Part shown: positions 25,518-34,555 of the stretch, piece after piece | Numbering within the stretch: the stretch's first letter is position 1 | Layout: each line of letters opens with the position of its first letter | The notes under the pieces: model-generated | Told to the model about the DNA's origin: nothing | Seen by the model: the letters and a program-made list of their open reading frames with translations, nothing else | Databases searched by the model: none | Made by a program: the position numbers and the translations under genes | Assembly: GCA_002371755.1 (NCBI GenBank) | Contig: DFGM01000012.1 | Location: 1-36,607 of the forward strand | Source of the DNA: Verrucomicrobia bacterium UBA3750 | GTDB lineage: Bacteria > Verrucomicrobiota > Kiritimatiellia > RFP12 > UBA1067 | Length of the DNA stretch: 36,607 nucleotides | Direction: 5' to 3'

Positions 25518-27029
25518 CTACTTCTCTATCACTATGCGCTGGAGTTGCGGACGCATAGCGCGGTTTTCGTCGTAGAAGCAGACTGTGACGGAAATCGGCT
25601 TCTTGACGTGTTCCGGCATGTCGCATATGACAATCTTCCCGCCAACTACCCTCGCGGGGCCTTCGCGCACATAAGCGAGCCGTCCGGCAGGCACCCTGAG
25701 AGGGAAATCAGACCGCGACGCCTTTTGGTCCGCCAGCATCTCGAAGTCCGTACGCGGCCACGGCAAGTTCACTTCAGCCTGCTGGACGCATCTTTTGAAC
25801 TTGTCATCTCCCGGATAAACCATCTGGAACGATGCCGACCTCGCCCGGCGTCCGGCAGGGTCGTAGCGGTTGTATCTGACGAGCCACCTTCCCTTGCCTG
25901 CATACTCGACCGGGCCTTGTATCTTCTGCAGCATAATCCGCTCCTCGGCGTCAGGATCGGTCGGTCTCGGATTTTCGGCTCCGGCTTCCAGCCCCGTCCA
26001 TGTCACAGGGCGGCCTTCAGGCACGATCTTGTCGAACACGGGCCTCACGCTGAACTCCATGTCCTTCGTTCCGAACACGACTTGCAGGTGCGCCTTCGGG
26101 TTTTGCTTCAGCACCTCGCCGTCCTGCTCGTATCCAAGGACGGTGAACGCGCCCTTGCCGCGCGGCAGTGACTCGTAGTCGGAAATCATCTTGGCGATCC
26201 GCGCGTCAGGATACCAGCAGCCGTTGCTGACGACTCCCTCGCCAATGCCGCCTTTGCGCGACGACGCTACGGCCATGAAGGCGAAGTAGCGTCCGAGGTC
26301 GCGGCACAGCTCGTCCGACCAGTCGAAATGCCCGCCCCCGACATCGACCCACATGGAGAACGTTGCGCCTTCCACCTCCTTCATGAGCGCGCGCGAAAGC
26401 TCCCTCCTGTTGTATCCGTCTTCATACTCTCCGGAGATGAGCATAAGCGGCACTCTCTTGCGGGCTGCCTTGCACGCTGCCTCCCAGCACGGACGCCCCG
26501 GCGTGGGCCAGTCGCCCTTGATCGACACGGCGCAAAGCGTCCGCTCCGGACGCGCCGCGGCAAAGAGGTACGGAAAAGTCGCCATCGCGGAATGTCCGAA
26601 CGGCGCCAGCGGCGCGGTCGAAAGCTCCGGATGCCCGGAATCTTCCGCGAGTCTTCCAAGGACTCCTTCAATCGCCGCTATTTCGCCTGCTTCCAGCTTG
26701 TCCCACGCCTGCGGAACCATCGGCGTAATCCAGAGTATGGCCACATCGGACTTGGCGAGCATGGCTCTGAATGCGGGATGGGCGAATATGGGCTCCTCGA
26801 GCATGTTGTGCATCCCGACGACCACTGCTCGCACGCTTCGCGTCTTCGGAGGAATCCATAGGTATGCGCGCGGCGGCTTCTGCGTTTCTTTCGAGATGAC
26901 GCCTTCGACATCCGCCGCCCACTGGTACACCGCCTCTTCGGGGACGGGCGTCTCCTCCGCGAGTGCGGGGATCGCGACCGCCGCCGAAAGAACGGCGGGC
27001 AGCACTGCCTTTGTGATAGAGTGCGTCAT
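25518..27029 (-). CDS. Secreted alpha/beta-hydrolase-like protein
   Basis: 503 residues with a signal peptide (MTHSITK, then hydrophobic AVLPAVLSAAVAIPALA, cleavage near residue 24). The fold is inferred from: an oxyanion-side strand AVVVGMHNMLEEP (about 68-80), nucleophile elbow PFGHSAMATFPYLFA (Ser about 146), an acidic residue in LMLISGEYEDGYN (about 196-208), and a His in VDVGGGHFDWSD (about 229-240). The elbow is G-H-S-A-M, not the strict GxSxG. About 260 C-terminal residues have no family I recognise; they contain a repeated pattern of beta-type segments. It could be a carbohydrate esterase or peptidase-like hydrolase acting outside the cytoplasm; the substrate is unknown. The start is supported by AGAAGGA about 9 nt upstream and a promoter at 27077-27085. 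Convergent with the RluB-like gene. Confidence 0.75.
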   Translation of the reverse strand: MTHSITKAVLPAVLSAAVAIPALAEETPVPEEAVYQWAADVEGVISKETQKPPRAYLWIPPKTRSVRAVVVGMHNMLEEPIFAHPAFRAMLAKSDVAILWITPMVPQAWDKLEAGEIAAIEGVLGRLAEDSGHPELSTAPLAPFGHSAMATFPYLFAAARPERTLCAVSIKGDWPTPGRPCWEAACKAARKRVPLMLISGEYEDGYNRRELSRALMKEVEGATFSMWVDVGGGHFDWSDELCRDLGRYFAFMAVASSRKGGIGEGVVSNGCWYPDARIAKMISDYESLPRGKGAFTVLGYEQDGEVLKQNPKAHLQVVFGTKDMEFSVRPVFDKIVPEGRPVTWTGLEAGAENPRPTDPDAEERIMLQKIQGPVEYAGKGRWLVRYNRYDPAGRRARSASFQMVYPGDDKFKRCVQQAEVNLPWPRTDFEMLADQKASRSDFPLRVPAGRLAYVREGPARVVGGKIVICDMPEHVKKPISVTVCFYDENRAMRPQLQRIVIEK

Positions 27030-27076
27030 CGGTGTGTTCCTTCTTGAATTGTAGAAAGCCTTGATAAGATAGAAAC

Positions 27077-27085
27077 ATTATACCA
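27077..27085 (-). promoter_or_regulatory. Extended -10 promoter of the secreted hydrolase gene
   Basis: TGGTATAAT on the minus strand, 27085 to 27077. The predicted start is near 27070, giving a leader of about 40 nt with a purine-rich Shine-Dalgarno. This contrasts with the nearly leaderless promoters elsewhere in the window. Confidence 0.72.
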
Positions 27086-27156
27086 TATCCGGCCGCCCTA
27101 TGACATCCCCGAATTCGGGGATGCCGGGAGTTAATCCCACGGCGCGATTTTCGCAA

Positions 27157-27186
27157 TTGACAGGAGCGGACAGTTTTTGATAGAAT
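27157..27186 (+). promoter_or_regulatory. Promoter of the AAA-ATPase/nuclease gene
   Basis: Consensus TTGACA (27157-27162), 18-bp spacer, TAGAAT (27181-27186) preceded by TGA, an extended -10. Eight bases separate it from the ATG at 27195, so the message is predicted to be leaderless or to have a leader of 1-2 nt. Confidence 0.8.
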
Positions 27187-27194
27187 ACTGGCGG

Positions 27195-28799
27195 ATGAGA
27201 CCGATAGCCACAGATACGAATGATTTCCCTTCCTTGAGAAAGGACGGGAAGATTTATGTTGACAAGACAGCGTTCGTCTGCCGCATGGCGAGCGATGCCA
27301 ACACGAAGCTCTTTTTCATCTCGCGTCCGAGGAGATTCGGAAAGTCGCTTACGCTGTCAGTATTGAAGGCGATATTCTCCGGACGGAGGGAACTGTTCGA
27401 CGGGCTCTATATCGCGGAGAAGACGGACTGGAACTGGAGCGAGACTTATCCGATAATCCACTTCGAGTTCAACGACGTCACCACGACGAGCGTGGAAGAG
27501 TTCGAGGCTGAATTTGCAGCTCATGTCCGCGAGCGTCTAGAAGTCGCCGGTTACGCGTACGACGAAGCGATGACACCGGCAATCAATTTTGGACGGGCCA
27601 TTGAGTCCCTTTCCGCCGCGAACGGCGGGAAGGGCGTGGTGATTCTGATTGACGAATACGACGCGCCGGTGGGGCATTGCCTTGACGACATTGCGAAAGC
27701 GGAGGCCGTCCGCGACAGGATGGCCTCGCTCTACTCGCGCATGAAGAACCGGACGGGCGACATACGCTTTCTGCTGATGACGGGTATCTCGAAGTTCACG
27801 CGGCTCTCCGTCTTCTCCGCGCTGAGCAACCTTGTGGACGTCTCGCAGGACGAGGCATACGCGACGATGTTCGGCTATACAGAGGAGGAACTTTCGGCGA
27901 ACTTCGAGGAGCATCTGCGCGAACACGCCGAGAAAATGGGGAAGCCCTACGACGAATACCGAGCCGAGATGAAGAAGTGGTACAATGGCTATCGGTTCTC
28001 GACCGAGGTGGAGACCACGGTGTACAACCCTGTCTCCGTCGCGCTCACGCTTTTCAAGAAGGAGCGCGACTTCAAGGCGACATGGGCGACGACGGGGCGG
28101 CCCTCGATGCTGATGAACTACTTGAAGCGCGAGGATATGCTGCGCATTGACCCGGAACGCATTCGTGGCGTTTCCGTCGCGGAGTTCGACGTGGCCGAGT
28201 TGCGCAACCTCAAGCCGATTGCAATGCTGTTCCAGTCGGGATATTTGACGGTCAAGGACTACAATCCGCTTACAAAGTCCTATACGCTTGGCGTCCCGGA
28301 CGAAGAGGTGCGCGAAGATTTGTGCACGCTGATGACGGGCGTCGCGGCGAATACCGACATGCAATGGGCGGCGTCTCTTGGACAGAAACTTCTCAACGCG
28401 ATGTGGGACGATTTTTTCGAGGGGCTTCAGTCGCTCTACGCTGCGATGGCATATGGCTCGACCGAGCGGCGCGTACACGAGAACTCGTACGGACGCTGCC
28501 TTTCGTTTCTTCTCGCAAGCTGCGGATTCGACTTCACGATGGAGAATGTCCAGTCAAACGGGCGCGCCGATGTGGTTGCAAAGCATCCTGCGGAGGTCTG
28601 CATCTTCGAACTGAAGGTGGACGAGCCTGTGGACAAGGCGTTCAAGCAGATTTACGAGAAGAACTATGCCGAGCCGTATCTTGCCTACGGCCGCCCCATC
28701 TGGATCGTCGGCCTCTCGTTCGATTCCAAGACGCGCCATCTCGTCGATTTCGCCGCCGTCACATACGGCGACGCGGACACAAAACAAGGCGCGGGATGA
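27195..28799 (+). CDS. AAA-ATPase-like / PD-(D/E)XK nuclease fusion protein
   Basis: 534 residues from the ATG at 27195; a TTG at 27177 lies in the promoter and is rejected. The N-terminal half is the AAA-ATPase-like domain: YVDKTAFV, Walker A RPRRFGKSLTLSVL (about 44-57), IHFEFND, Walker B VVILIDEYDAPV (about 151-162), and the MTGISKFTRLSVFSALSNL stretch (sensor region, about 196-214). The C-terminal part has the PD-(D/E)XK nuclease pattern: NGRADVV...ICIFELKVDEP-like (about 456-476; here ADVVAKHPAEVCIFELKVDE), then QIYEKNYAEPY. Such fusions are abundant in gut bacteria, often in many copies per genome, and are thought to be mobile or linked to defence; their molecular role is not settled. 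It has its own promoter and no operon partner. Confidence 0.9.
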   Translation: MRPIATDTNDFPSLRKDGKIYVDKTAFVCRMASDANTKLFFISRPRRFGKSLTLSVLKAIFSGRRELFDGLYIAEKTDWNWSETYPIIHFEFNDVTTTSVEEFEAEFAAHVRERLEVAGYAYDEAMTPAINFGRAIESLSAANGGKGVVILIDEYDAPVGHCLDDIAKAEAVRDRMASLYSRMKNRTGDIRFLLMTGISKFTRLSVFSALSNLVDVSQDEAYATMFGYTEEELSANFEEHLREHAEKMGKPYDEYRAEMKKWYNGYRFSTEVETTVYNPVSVALTLFKKERDFKATWATTGRPSMLMNYLKREDMLRIDPERIRGVSVAEFDVAELRNLKPIAMLFQSGYLTVKDYNPLTKSYTLGVPDEEVREDLCTLMTGVAANTDMQWAASLGQKLLNAMWDDFFEGLQSLYAAMAYGSTERRVHENSYGRCLSFLLASCGFDFTMENVQSNGRADVVAKHPAEVCIFELKVDEPVDKAFKQIYEKNYAEPYLAYGRPIWIVGLSFDSKTRHLVDFAAVTYGDADTKQGAG

Positions 28800-28958
28800 G
28801 AACGGCAGGATGGCGTTGTTTCACGGGCTGTTCGCCGGAATATGGGTGATAGCACGGTGTCGTCGGCATGGTAAGGGTGCGAGACCTCTCGCCGCCGCAA
28901 CGCTTTGGCGGCCATTTGAACTCCGCCCCGAAACCCGCTACCCGCGACCACGGGAATA

Positions 28959-28967
28959 TGGTATAAT
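28959..28967 (+). promoter_or_regulatory. cysS operon promoter
   Basis: TGGTATAAT (28959-28967) with ten bases before the ATG at 28978; leader 2-4 nt. No recognisable -35. The 17 bases 28953-28969 are identical to the secA promoter. Confidence 0.8.
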
Positions 28968-28977
28968 ATCCTTCGTC

Positions 28978-30330
28978 ATGAAAGTATACAACTCTCTAAC
29001 GCGGCGCGATGAGGATTTCGCGCCGATGGACGGCCGGGAAGTGCGCATGTACACATGCGGACCGACCGTCTACAACTATGCGCATATCGGCAACTTCCGC
29101 GCCTACACTTTCGAGGATATACTCCGCCGCACCATCGAGTTCAACGGCTGGAAGGTGAAGCAGGTGATGAACCTGACGGATGTGGACGACAAGACGATTC
29201 GCGGCGCCAATACGCTCAATATCCCCCTTAACGCCTATACGGACACCTACAAGAAGGCTTTCTTCGACGATCTCAAAAAGCTCAATATCGAGCCTGCCGA
29301 AGTCTATCCCGCGGCGACTGACCACATTCCCGAGATGATCGCGCTTGTCGAAAAGCTTGTCGAGAAGGGTGTTGCCTACAAGAGCGAGGATGGCAGCGTT
29401 TATTTCAATGTGCGGAAGTTTCCCGGCTACGGCAAGCTCGCGCATATCGATTTCGACAACCAGCGCACCGGTGCCAGGTGCGCTGCGGATGAATACGACA
29501 AGGAGAACGTGGGCGACTTCGCGCTCTGGAAAGCGTGGGAGAAGTCTGACGGCCCCGTCGGCTGGGATTCGCCGTGGGGGCGCGGCAGGCCTGGATGGCA
29601 TATCGAGTGCTCCGCCATGAGCATGAAGTATCTGGGCGAGACGTTCGACCTGCACACTGGCGGCATAGACAACCTCTTCCCGCACCACGAAAACGAAATC
29701 GCCCAGGCTGAAGCCGCCACCGGCAAGGAGTTTGTGAAGACGTGGATGCACTGCGCACACCTCAGGGTGAACGGCGAAAAGATGTCCAAGAGCCTCGGCA
29801 ACTTCTTCACGCTCAGGGATTTGATCGAGAAGGGGTGGTCTGGCCGCGAGATACGCTATGTGCTTATCAACGCGCACTACAGGGCTGGTCTTAATTTCGC
29901 GTTTTCGGCTCTCGAGGATGCAAGAAAGGCGCTTTCGCGCATAGACGCATGCGTGGAAAAGGCCACGGAAGGCGAAGCACCGGAGTGGGCGAAGAAGCAT
30001 CTCGAGGTTTTCACGCTCGCCGTCAATGACGACCTCAATATTCCCCGCGCTTTCGCGGCTCTTTTCGAGCTTGTGCGCGAGGCGAACGCAAAGGGTGCGG
30101 CCGGTACGCTCGACGTATTCCGGAAGATGGACAAGGTGCTGGGCGTAATCTTCTTCGGCAAGGCTGAAAAGGCTGAACTCCCCGACGACATAAAGGCGCT
30201 TCTTGCCGAGCGCGCCGAGGCGAGAAAGGCGAAAAACTGGGCGGAAAGCGACAGATTGCGCGACGAAATCGCCGCCAAGGGCTGGAGCGTGAAGGATTCA
30301 AAGGAGGGGCAGACATGCACAAAGAAGTAA
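28978..30330 (+). CDS. cysS: Cysteinyl-tRNA synthetase
   Basis: Charges tRNA-Cys with cysteine; class I synthetase, cytoplasmic. 450 residues from the ATG at 28978, with the typical opening MKVYNSLTRRDEDF. Zinc ligands: Cys in YTCGPTVYN (about 23-31), Cys in WHIECSAMS (about 206-214), and His/Glu in FPHHENEIAQ (about 230-239). The HIGH motif is AHIGNFRAY (about 33-41), the KMSKS loop is GEKMSKSLGN (about 264-273), and the adjacent HTGGIDNLFPHHEN block is intact. Length is normal. Its 3' end overlaps the thioredoxin gene by 16 nt, and the AAGGAGG for that gene lies inside cysS. The long in-frame extension upstream of 28978 overlaps the nuclease gene and is rejected. Confidence 0.98.
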   Translation: MKVYNSLTRRDEDFAPMDGREVRMYTCGPTVYNYAHIGNFRAYTFEDILRRTIEFNGWKVKQVMNLTDVDDKTIRGANTLNIPLNAYTDTYKKAFFDDLKKLNIEPAEVYPAATDHIPEMIALVEKLVEKGVAYKSEDGSVYFNVRKFPGYGKLAHIDFDNQRTGARCAADEYDKENVGDFALWKAWEKSDGPVGWDSPWGRGRPGWHIECSAMSMKYLGETFDLHTGGIDNLFPHHENEIAQAEAATGKEFVKTWMHCAHLRVNGEKMSKSLGNFFTLRDLIEKGWSGREIRYVLINAHYRAGLNFAFSALEDARKALSRIDACVEKATEGEAPEWAKKHLEVFTLAVNDDLNIPRAFAALFELVREANAKGAAGTLDVFRKMDKVLGVIFFGKAEKAELPDDIKALLAERAEARKAKNWAESDRLRDEIAAKGWSVKDSKEGQTCTKK

Positions 30331-30620
30331 AGACGCAGGCTGAGTTCGACGAAGCCGTGAAGTCCGGCAAGGTGCTGGTGGATTTTTGGGCCACGTGGTG
30401 CGGTCCGTGCCTGATGATGGGCGAGAAGATATCGGGCGAACTCGAGCCCGCAATGCCGGATTTGGCGGTCGTGAAAGTCAATGTGGACGAAGCGCCGGAG
30501 CTGGCTGCCGCGTTTGGCATAATGTCCATACCCGCGATCTTCTGCTACAAAGACGGACGGAAAGTGGCGGAGTTCGTGGGCGTCACCGACACGAAAGAGA
30601 TTGAAGCGGCATTTGGTTGA
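30315..30620 (+). CDS. trxA: Thioredoxin
   Basis: Small dithiol-disulfide oxidoreductase. 101 residues. Active site VDFWATWCGPCLMMG (about 22-36) with the canonical WCGPC, a charged Asp preceding strand 3, and the cis-proline in MSIPAIFCYKDGRKV (about 73-87). No signal peptide, so cytoplasmic. The ATG at 30315 lies 16 nt inside the end of cysS and follows AAGGAGGGG (from 30301) at a good distance. The stop overlaps the rsmE start by one base (TGATG). Several trx genes may exist in the genome, so the symbol is by family rather than orthology. Confidence 0.93.
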   Translation: MHKEVKTQAEFDEAVKSGKVLVDFWATWCGPCLMMGEKISGELEPAMPDLAVVKVNVDEAPELAAAFGIMSIPAIFCYKDGRKVAEFVGVTDTKEIEAAFG

Positions 30621-31360
30621 TGCACAGGTTGCGCACCGAAACTTCGCTTCTCGCCAGGGAGGAAGCAGATATCGGCGCCGAAGCGCGGCGCCATTTGAAG
30701 GTGTTGCGTCCGAAAGACGGCGAAAAGGTGGAGCTTTTCGACGGCAACGGCAAGAGCCGCGAGTATCGTTATGTGGCATCTACCGGGGCGTTGAAAGCGT
30801 CCGGACCCGTTGTGGAGCGTGTGCGCCCGGATGGACGGATAACGCTTTTTGCGTGCGTGACGAAGGGTTCGCGCTGGGATTGGACGATAGAAAAGGCTAC
30901 GGAGCTGGGCGTCGGGCGTATCGTGCCTGTGATATCGGAGCGCACGATCGTGCGGCTTGACAAAAAGGAGCGTGCGGCGAAGCGGGAACGCTGGGAGCGT
31001 GTGGCGGAAGATGCCGCGCGGCAGTGCGGCACGCCGTGGCTGCCGGAAATCGTCGAACCGCTGGACTTCGCCGATGCAGTGGAACTCGCAAAGAAGACGG
31101 TGTGCTTCGCCGGGATTCTTTCCGATCCGCCCCCTAGACCAATGCTCGCGGTATTTGCTGAAAAAGCGGGCGAAGGCGGCGAATATTCCGTTTTTATCGG
31201 CCCGGAAGGGGATTTTACGCCGGAAGAAGCGGCCGCGCTATCCGGTTTCGCGACCCCGGTGAGCCTGGGAGAACTTGTTTTGCGGGCCGAAACGGCTGCT
31301 ATTTGCGCTGTCGGGCTCATGACCGCCACGCTTTACGCTAAGAAATGTTTCCGGAAGTAA
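30620..31360 (+). CDS. rsmE: 16S rRNA m3U1498 methyltransferase
   Basis: SPOUT-class methyltransferase that N3-methylates U1498 of 16S rRNA using SAM. 246 residues from the ATG at 30620, sharing one base with the trxA stop. N-terminal PUA-like part with HLKVLRPKDGEKVELFDGNG (about 25-44). Catalytic part: TKGSRWDWTIEKATELGVGRIVP (about 77-99), ERTIVRLDKKERAAKRERW, the knot residues FIGPEGDFTPEEAAAL (about 192-207; most relatives have GPEGG) and VSLGELVLRAETAAICAVG (about 213-231). Length matches the family. An alternative TTG just upstream adds one residue only. Part of the cysS-led operon. Confidence 0.95.
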   Translation: MHRLRTETSLLAREEADIGAEARRHLKVLRPKDGEKVELFDGNGKSREYRYVASTGALKASGPVVERVRPDGRITLFACVTKGSRWDWTIEKATELGVGRIVPVISERTIVRLDKKERAAKRERWERVAEDAARQCGTPWLPEIVEPLDFADAVELAKKTVCFAGILSDPPPRPMLAVFAEKAGEGGEYSVFIGPEGDFTPEEAAALSGFATPVSLGELVLRAETAAICAVGLMTATLYAKKCFRK

Positions 31361-31376
31361 AGAGGAGGATGTGATT

Positions 31377-32966
31377 ATGGCAGATATGACAAGAAGAGAG
31401 TTTCTGCTCGGAGCCGGCGCAAGCGCTTTGTCGCTCGCTGCGGGCGCAGAGGAACTGTTGGAGTTCGCGCGCGACAGACGTCTCAACATCCTTTTTATCA
31501 TGACTGACGACCATGCCGCCCATGCCATATCCGCCTATGGCAGCAAGGTGAACAAGACGCCGAATATCGACCGTCTCGCCGCCGAAGGCATGATATTCAG
31601 GGATGTCTATTGCACCAACCCTATCTGCACACCGTCGCGCGCCGGCATCCTTACGGGACGCTACTCGCATATGAACGGCGTCCCAGTCTTCAATTCGATT
31701 TCACCCGAGATAGAGACCGTGGGCGGGTATATGCGCACGGCCGGCTACTGGACCGGCTTCATCGGCAAGTGGCATTGTGGAGGTCCCGCTTCCATACGCA
31801 ACAGCGACTGGGATAAGTGGATGGTCTATGAGAACCAAGGCGTCTATTTCGACCCGTGGTTCTGGGAGAGGCGCGAGGATGGCACCGTGGGCAAGACGGT
31901 CTTTCCGGGCGAATATGCCACCGAAAACATCACAAAAGTAACAAAAGCCGCTCTGGACGAAGGCCTCGCCACGGGAAAACCGTTCTTTGTGATGATGCAT
32001 CACAAGGCGCCGCACCGCAATTGGATTCCTTCCGCGAAATACCGCGACGCCTTTAGGTCGAAGACGCTCAAGGACATTCCTTTGCCGTCGACAATCTTCG
32101 ATACTTACGAGGGCAGGGCAACACCGATAAAGACCACCGCAATGACCATTTTGCGGCATATGCGCCCGGGCGCCGATTTGAAACTGGCAGAATACTTCTC
32201 CGAGGGTCATGTCTTCTCGTTCGAGGGCAAGACCTATTACGGCAAGCGCGACCAGGAAGGAAGGTTTGTCGACGATTGGCCCGAGGGCATGGATGAGCGC
32301 GCAAAAACTGCCCTTGCGTACCTTAGATATATGCAGGATTACCTCGCATGCGTCCAATCCGTCGACGATTCCGTCGGCGAGATGATGGATTATCTCAAGG
32401 CGCGTGGGGTTGACCGCGATACGCTCGTTGTCTACACCTCCGACCAGGGGTTCTTCCTGGGCGACCACGGTCTCTATGACAAGCGCTTCATAATGGAAGA
32501 GACGTTGAAGATGCCGTTTGTGGCGCGGTGCCCTGCCATAATAAAGCCCGGGAGCGTCAATTCAGACTTGATTGCGAACATCGACTTCGCTCCCACGTTC
32601 ATGGAAATCGCCGGCGCTCCGAGGCCGGGCGAGATGCAAGGCGTATCGTTCCTCCAGAGGATGCGCGGCGAGGAGAACGGCAATTGGCGCGATATGCTCT
32701 ACTGCCGCTATTACGTGGAAGGTGGCGAGCACAATACAGCCGCATGGTTCGGCCTCGTAACCAAGACCGACAAACTCGTCTTCTACTATAAGCGCGGCGA
32801 ATGGGAGTATTTCGAGACTTCCACCGATCCGGAGGAGCTTCACAACCGCTACACCGACCCCGCCTGCCGCGAGAGGATAAGAGTCCTGCAGCAGGCCTTG
32901 GCCGACTTGCGCTTCAGGCTTGGCGATCGCGACCAGTACCAGAACTGCTCGGAATATACGCTTTAG
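31377..32966 (+). CDS. Tat-exported arylsulfatase-type sulfatase
   Basis: Hydrolyses sulfate esters, probably on glycans such as mucin or other sulfated polysaccharides. 529 residues from the ATG at 31377, 7 nt after AGAGGAGG; the GTG at 31371 lies too close to that site. A twin-arginine signal (TRREFLLGAGASALSLAAG, about 5-23) predicts Tat export after folding. The formylglycine site is CTPSRAGILTG (Cys about 82), requiring an anaerobic or aerobic maturase that is not in this window. Metal ligands: IMTDDHAAHA (about 40-49) and TSDQGFFLGDHGLYDKR (about 352-368). Lys and His residues in GKWHC (about 136) and HHKAPH (about 205) also fit. Followed 14 nt later by a GH20 gene, suggesting joint use on sulfated amino-sugar glycans. 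Confidence 0.95.
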   Translation: MADMTRREFLLGAGASALSLAAGAEELLEFARDRRLNILFIMTDDHAAHAISAYGSKVNKTPNIDRLAAEGMIFRDVYCTNPICTPSRAGILTGRYSHMNGVPVFNSISPEIETVGGYMRTAGYWTGFIGKWHCGGPASIRNSDWDKWMVYENQGVYFDPWFWERREDGTVGKTVFPGEYATENITKVTKAALDEGLATGKPFFVMMHHKAPHRNWIPSAKYRDAFRSKTLKDIPLPSTIFDTYEGRATPIKTTAMTILRHMRPGADLKLAEYFSEGHVFSFEGKTYYGKRDQEGRFVDDWPEGMDERAKTALAYLRYMQDYLACVQSVDDSVGEMMDYLKARGVDRDTLVVYTSDQGFFLGDHGLYDKRFIMEETLKMPFVARCPAIIKPGSVNSDLIANIDFAPTFMEIAGAPRPGEMQGVSFLQRMRGEENGNWRDMLYCRYYVEGGEHNTAAWFGLVTKTDKLVFYYKRGEWEYFETSTDPEELHNRYTDPACRERIRVLQQALADLRFRLGDRDQYQNCSEYTL

Positions 32967-32980
32967 GAGCGTTTTTGACG

Positions 32981-34309
32981 ATGTTTGCCACGCGTTCCTA
33001 CATGCTTGATATTTCGCGCGACAGGGTGCCTACCATGCGCACCCTTTTCCTTATAGTGGATTTGCTCGCGCGCTACCGCTACAACCAGTTCCAACTGTAT
33101 ACCGAGCATACATTCGCCTACTCCGCCCACCGCGATGTCTGGGAAGAGGCGGATCCCATTACGCCGGCGGAAGTTTCGCGCCTCCAGGCGTATTGCGAGA
33201 TGCAGGGCATCGAACTTGTCGCAAACCAGAATACGTTCGGGCACATGGAACGCTGGCTCGTAAAGCCGAAGTACAACCACCTTGCCAAGTTTCCCAATGG
33301 CGGCGCAGTGACGCCGTGGGGCACGGTGAAGAAGTTCCCCACTACGCTAGACCCCGCAAACCCAGGCTCTATCGCTCTCGTGGAAGAACTTCTTGATGAA
33401 CTCCTCCCGCTTTTCAAGAGTCCCCTAGCCAATATTGGCTGCGATGAGACTTTCGAGGTAGCCGAGCCTTCCGAATATCTTGCATTCGCGCTGAAGGTGG
33501 GCGATATTGTGCGAAATCACGGCAAGCGGCCGATGATGTGGGGAGATATCGTACTGAAGCACCCCGAACTCGTAGATAAACTTCCCAAAGATGTGGTTCT
33601 GCTCGACTGGGGCTATGAAGCGAATCATCCGTTCGAAAAGGAAGCCGCCCTCTTCGCCGCCGCAGGATTGGATTTCTATGTGTGCCCCGGCACTTCGTCC
33701 TGGCGCTCCTTGTGCGGTCGCGTGGAAAATATGCGTTCAAACCTTGAAGCCGCTGAAAAGGCGGGACGCGAGTTCGGCGCAAAAGGCTATATGCTGACCG
33801 ATTGGGGCGATGAAGGCCACTGGCAGCCCCTCGCCGCTTCATTGCCGGCAATCGTCTTGGCTGGCAATTTCGCTTCTTCCGGACACAAAGCCGCAAAAAT
33901 GGATGTCGAGCGAGAGCTCGACTCCATCATGGATGCCCCCTTGGGCGGCATGGTGCTCAAACTGGGCACACTGTATCTGAGGGGCGGCGCTCTCAGGACC
34001 AATTCTTCTGAACTTTTCAATATACTCCTCAATGGCCACGGCTATTCGCGCCATCCAGGCCTTACGCAAAGCGTCCTCGACGAAATATCCGGCATTGCCG
34101 CCGGAATCAGGGTGGCGGCGGGCAAATACGCCGACCATAACGACTGGGCGAAAGAAATAGTCTATATGGCTGACCTCGTCGATTGCGCCTGCCACAGGCG
34201 CGACGAAGCCCGCTTGAGAGCACTTAGAGACGAGCACGGCCGTATCTGGCGCATGCGCTCGCGCGAAGGCGGCCGTATCGATTCTCTCGCCAAGCTCCCG
34301 AGATTCTGA
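32981..34309 (+). CDS. Glycoside hydrolase family 20-like protein, catalytic domain only
   Basis: Family 20 enzymes remove terminal beta-linked N-acetylhexosamines by substrate-assisted catalysis. 442 residues. MLDISRDRVPTM (about 7-18) is the first strand of the barrel; QLYTEHTFAY (about 37-46), NQNTFGHMERWL (about 81-92), and the catalytic Asp-Glu pair in IGCDETFEVAE (about 152-162) follow. The chain begins almost directly at the barrel; the N-terminal GH20b domain found in most relatives is absent, as is any signal peptide. The ATG at 32981 has GGAG about 11 nt before it; the longer frame starting at 32801 lies inside the sulfatase and reads as a shadow. It is the last gene of the cysS-led run, paired with the sulfatase. 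Confidence 0.85.
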   Translation: MFATRSYMLDISRDRVPTMRTLFLIVDLLARYRYNQFQLYTEHTFAYSAHRDVWEEADPITPAEVSRLQAYCEMQGIELVANQNTFGHMERWLVKPKYNHLAKFPNGGAVTPWGTVKKFPTTLDPANPGSIALVEELLDELLPLFKSPLANIGCDETFEVAEPSEYLAFALKVGDIVRNHGKRPMMWGDIVLKHPELVDKLPKDVVLLDWGYEANHPFEKEAALFAAAGLDFYVCPGTSSWRSLCGRVENMRSNLEAAEKAGREFGAKGYMLTDWGDEGHWQPLAASLPAIVLAGNFASSGHKAAKMDVERELDSIMDAPLGGMVLKLGTLYLRGGALRTNSSELFNILLNGHGYSRHPGLTQSVLDEISGIAAGIRVAAGKYADHNDWAKEIVYMADLVDCACHRRDEARLRALRDEHGRIWRMRSREGGRIDSLAKLPRF

Positions 34310-34398
34310 ATCGGAGGGAGCGAAGAGATATTTATGCAAAAACATCGGCCGGCGGCGGATGCGGGGATAATTTTCCCCAACACGGAATGCGGCAAATA

Positions 34399-34407
34399 TG
34401 ATATAAT
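34399..34407 (+). promoter_or_regulatory. tRNA-Pro promoter
   Basis: TGATATAAT (34399-34407), an extended -10 in the context ATATGATATAATATC. It lies 17 bases before the mature tRNA 5' end. No clear -35. Confidence 0.7.
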
Positions 34408-34424
34408 ATCTGCGCTTTGACAAT

Positions 34425-34501
<77 letters not shown>

Positions 34502-34555
34502 TCTAAAATCCCGCTGAAACGGAGAATGGTTCATTCTGCGTGTATGCGGAAACAA

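Noticed and set aside
28666..28977. Longer cysS frame overlapping the nuclease gene
   Set aside because: The family-typical N-terminus begins at 28978, right after a strong -10 element.
32801..32980. Longer start for the GH20 gene inside the sulfatase
   Set aside because: The extension overlaps the sulfatase by 166 bases, is Arg/Pro-rich like a frame shadow, and carries no signal peptide or GH20b-like sequence.
34523..34537. AGAATG-GTT-CATTCT inverted repeat between tRNA and terminator
   Set aside because: Only six pairs with a three-base loop, no T tract, and the real terminator follows 20 bases later.
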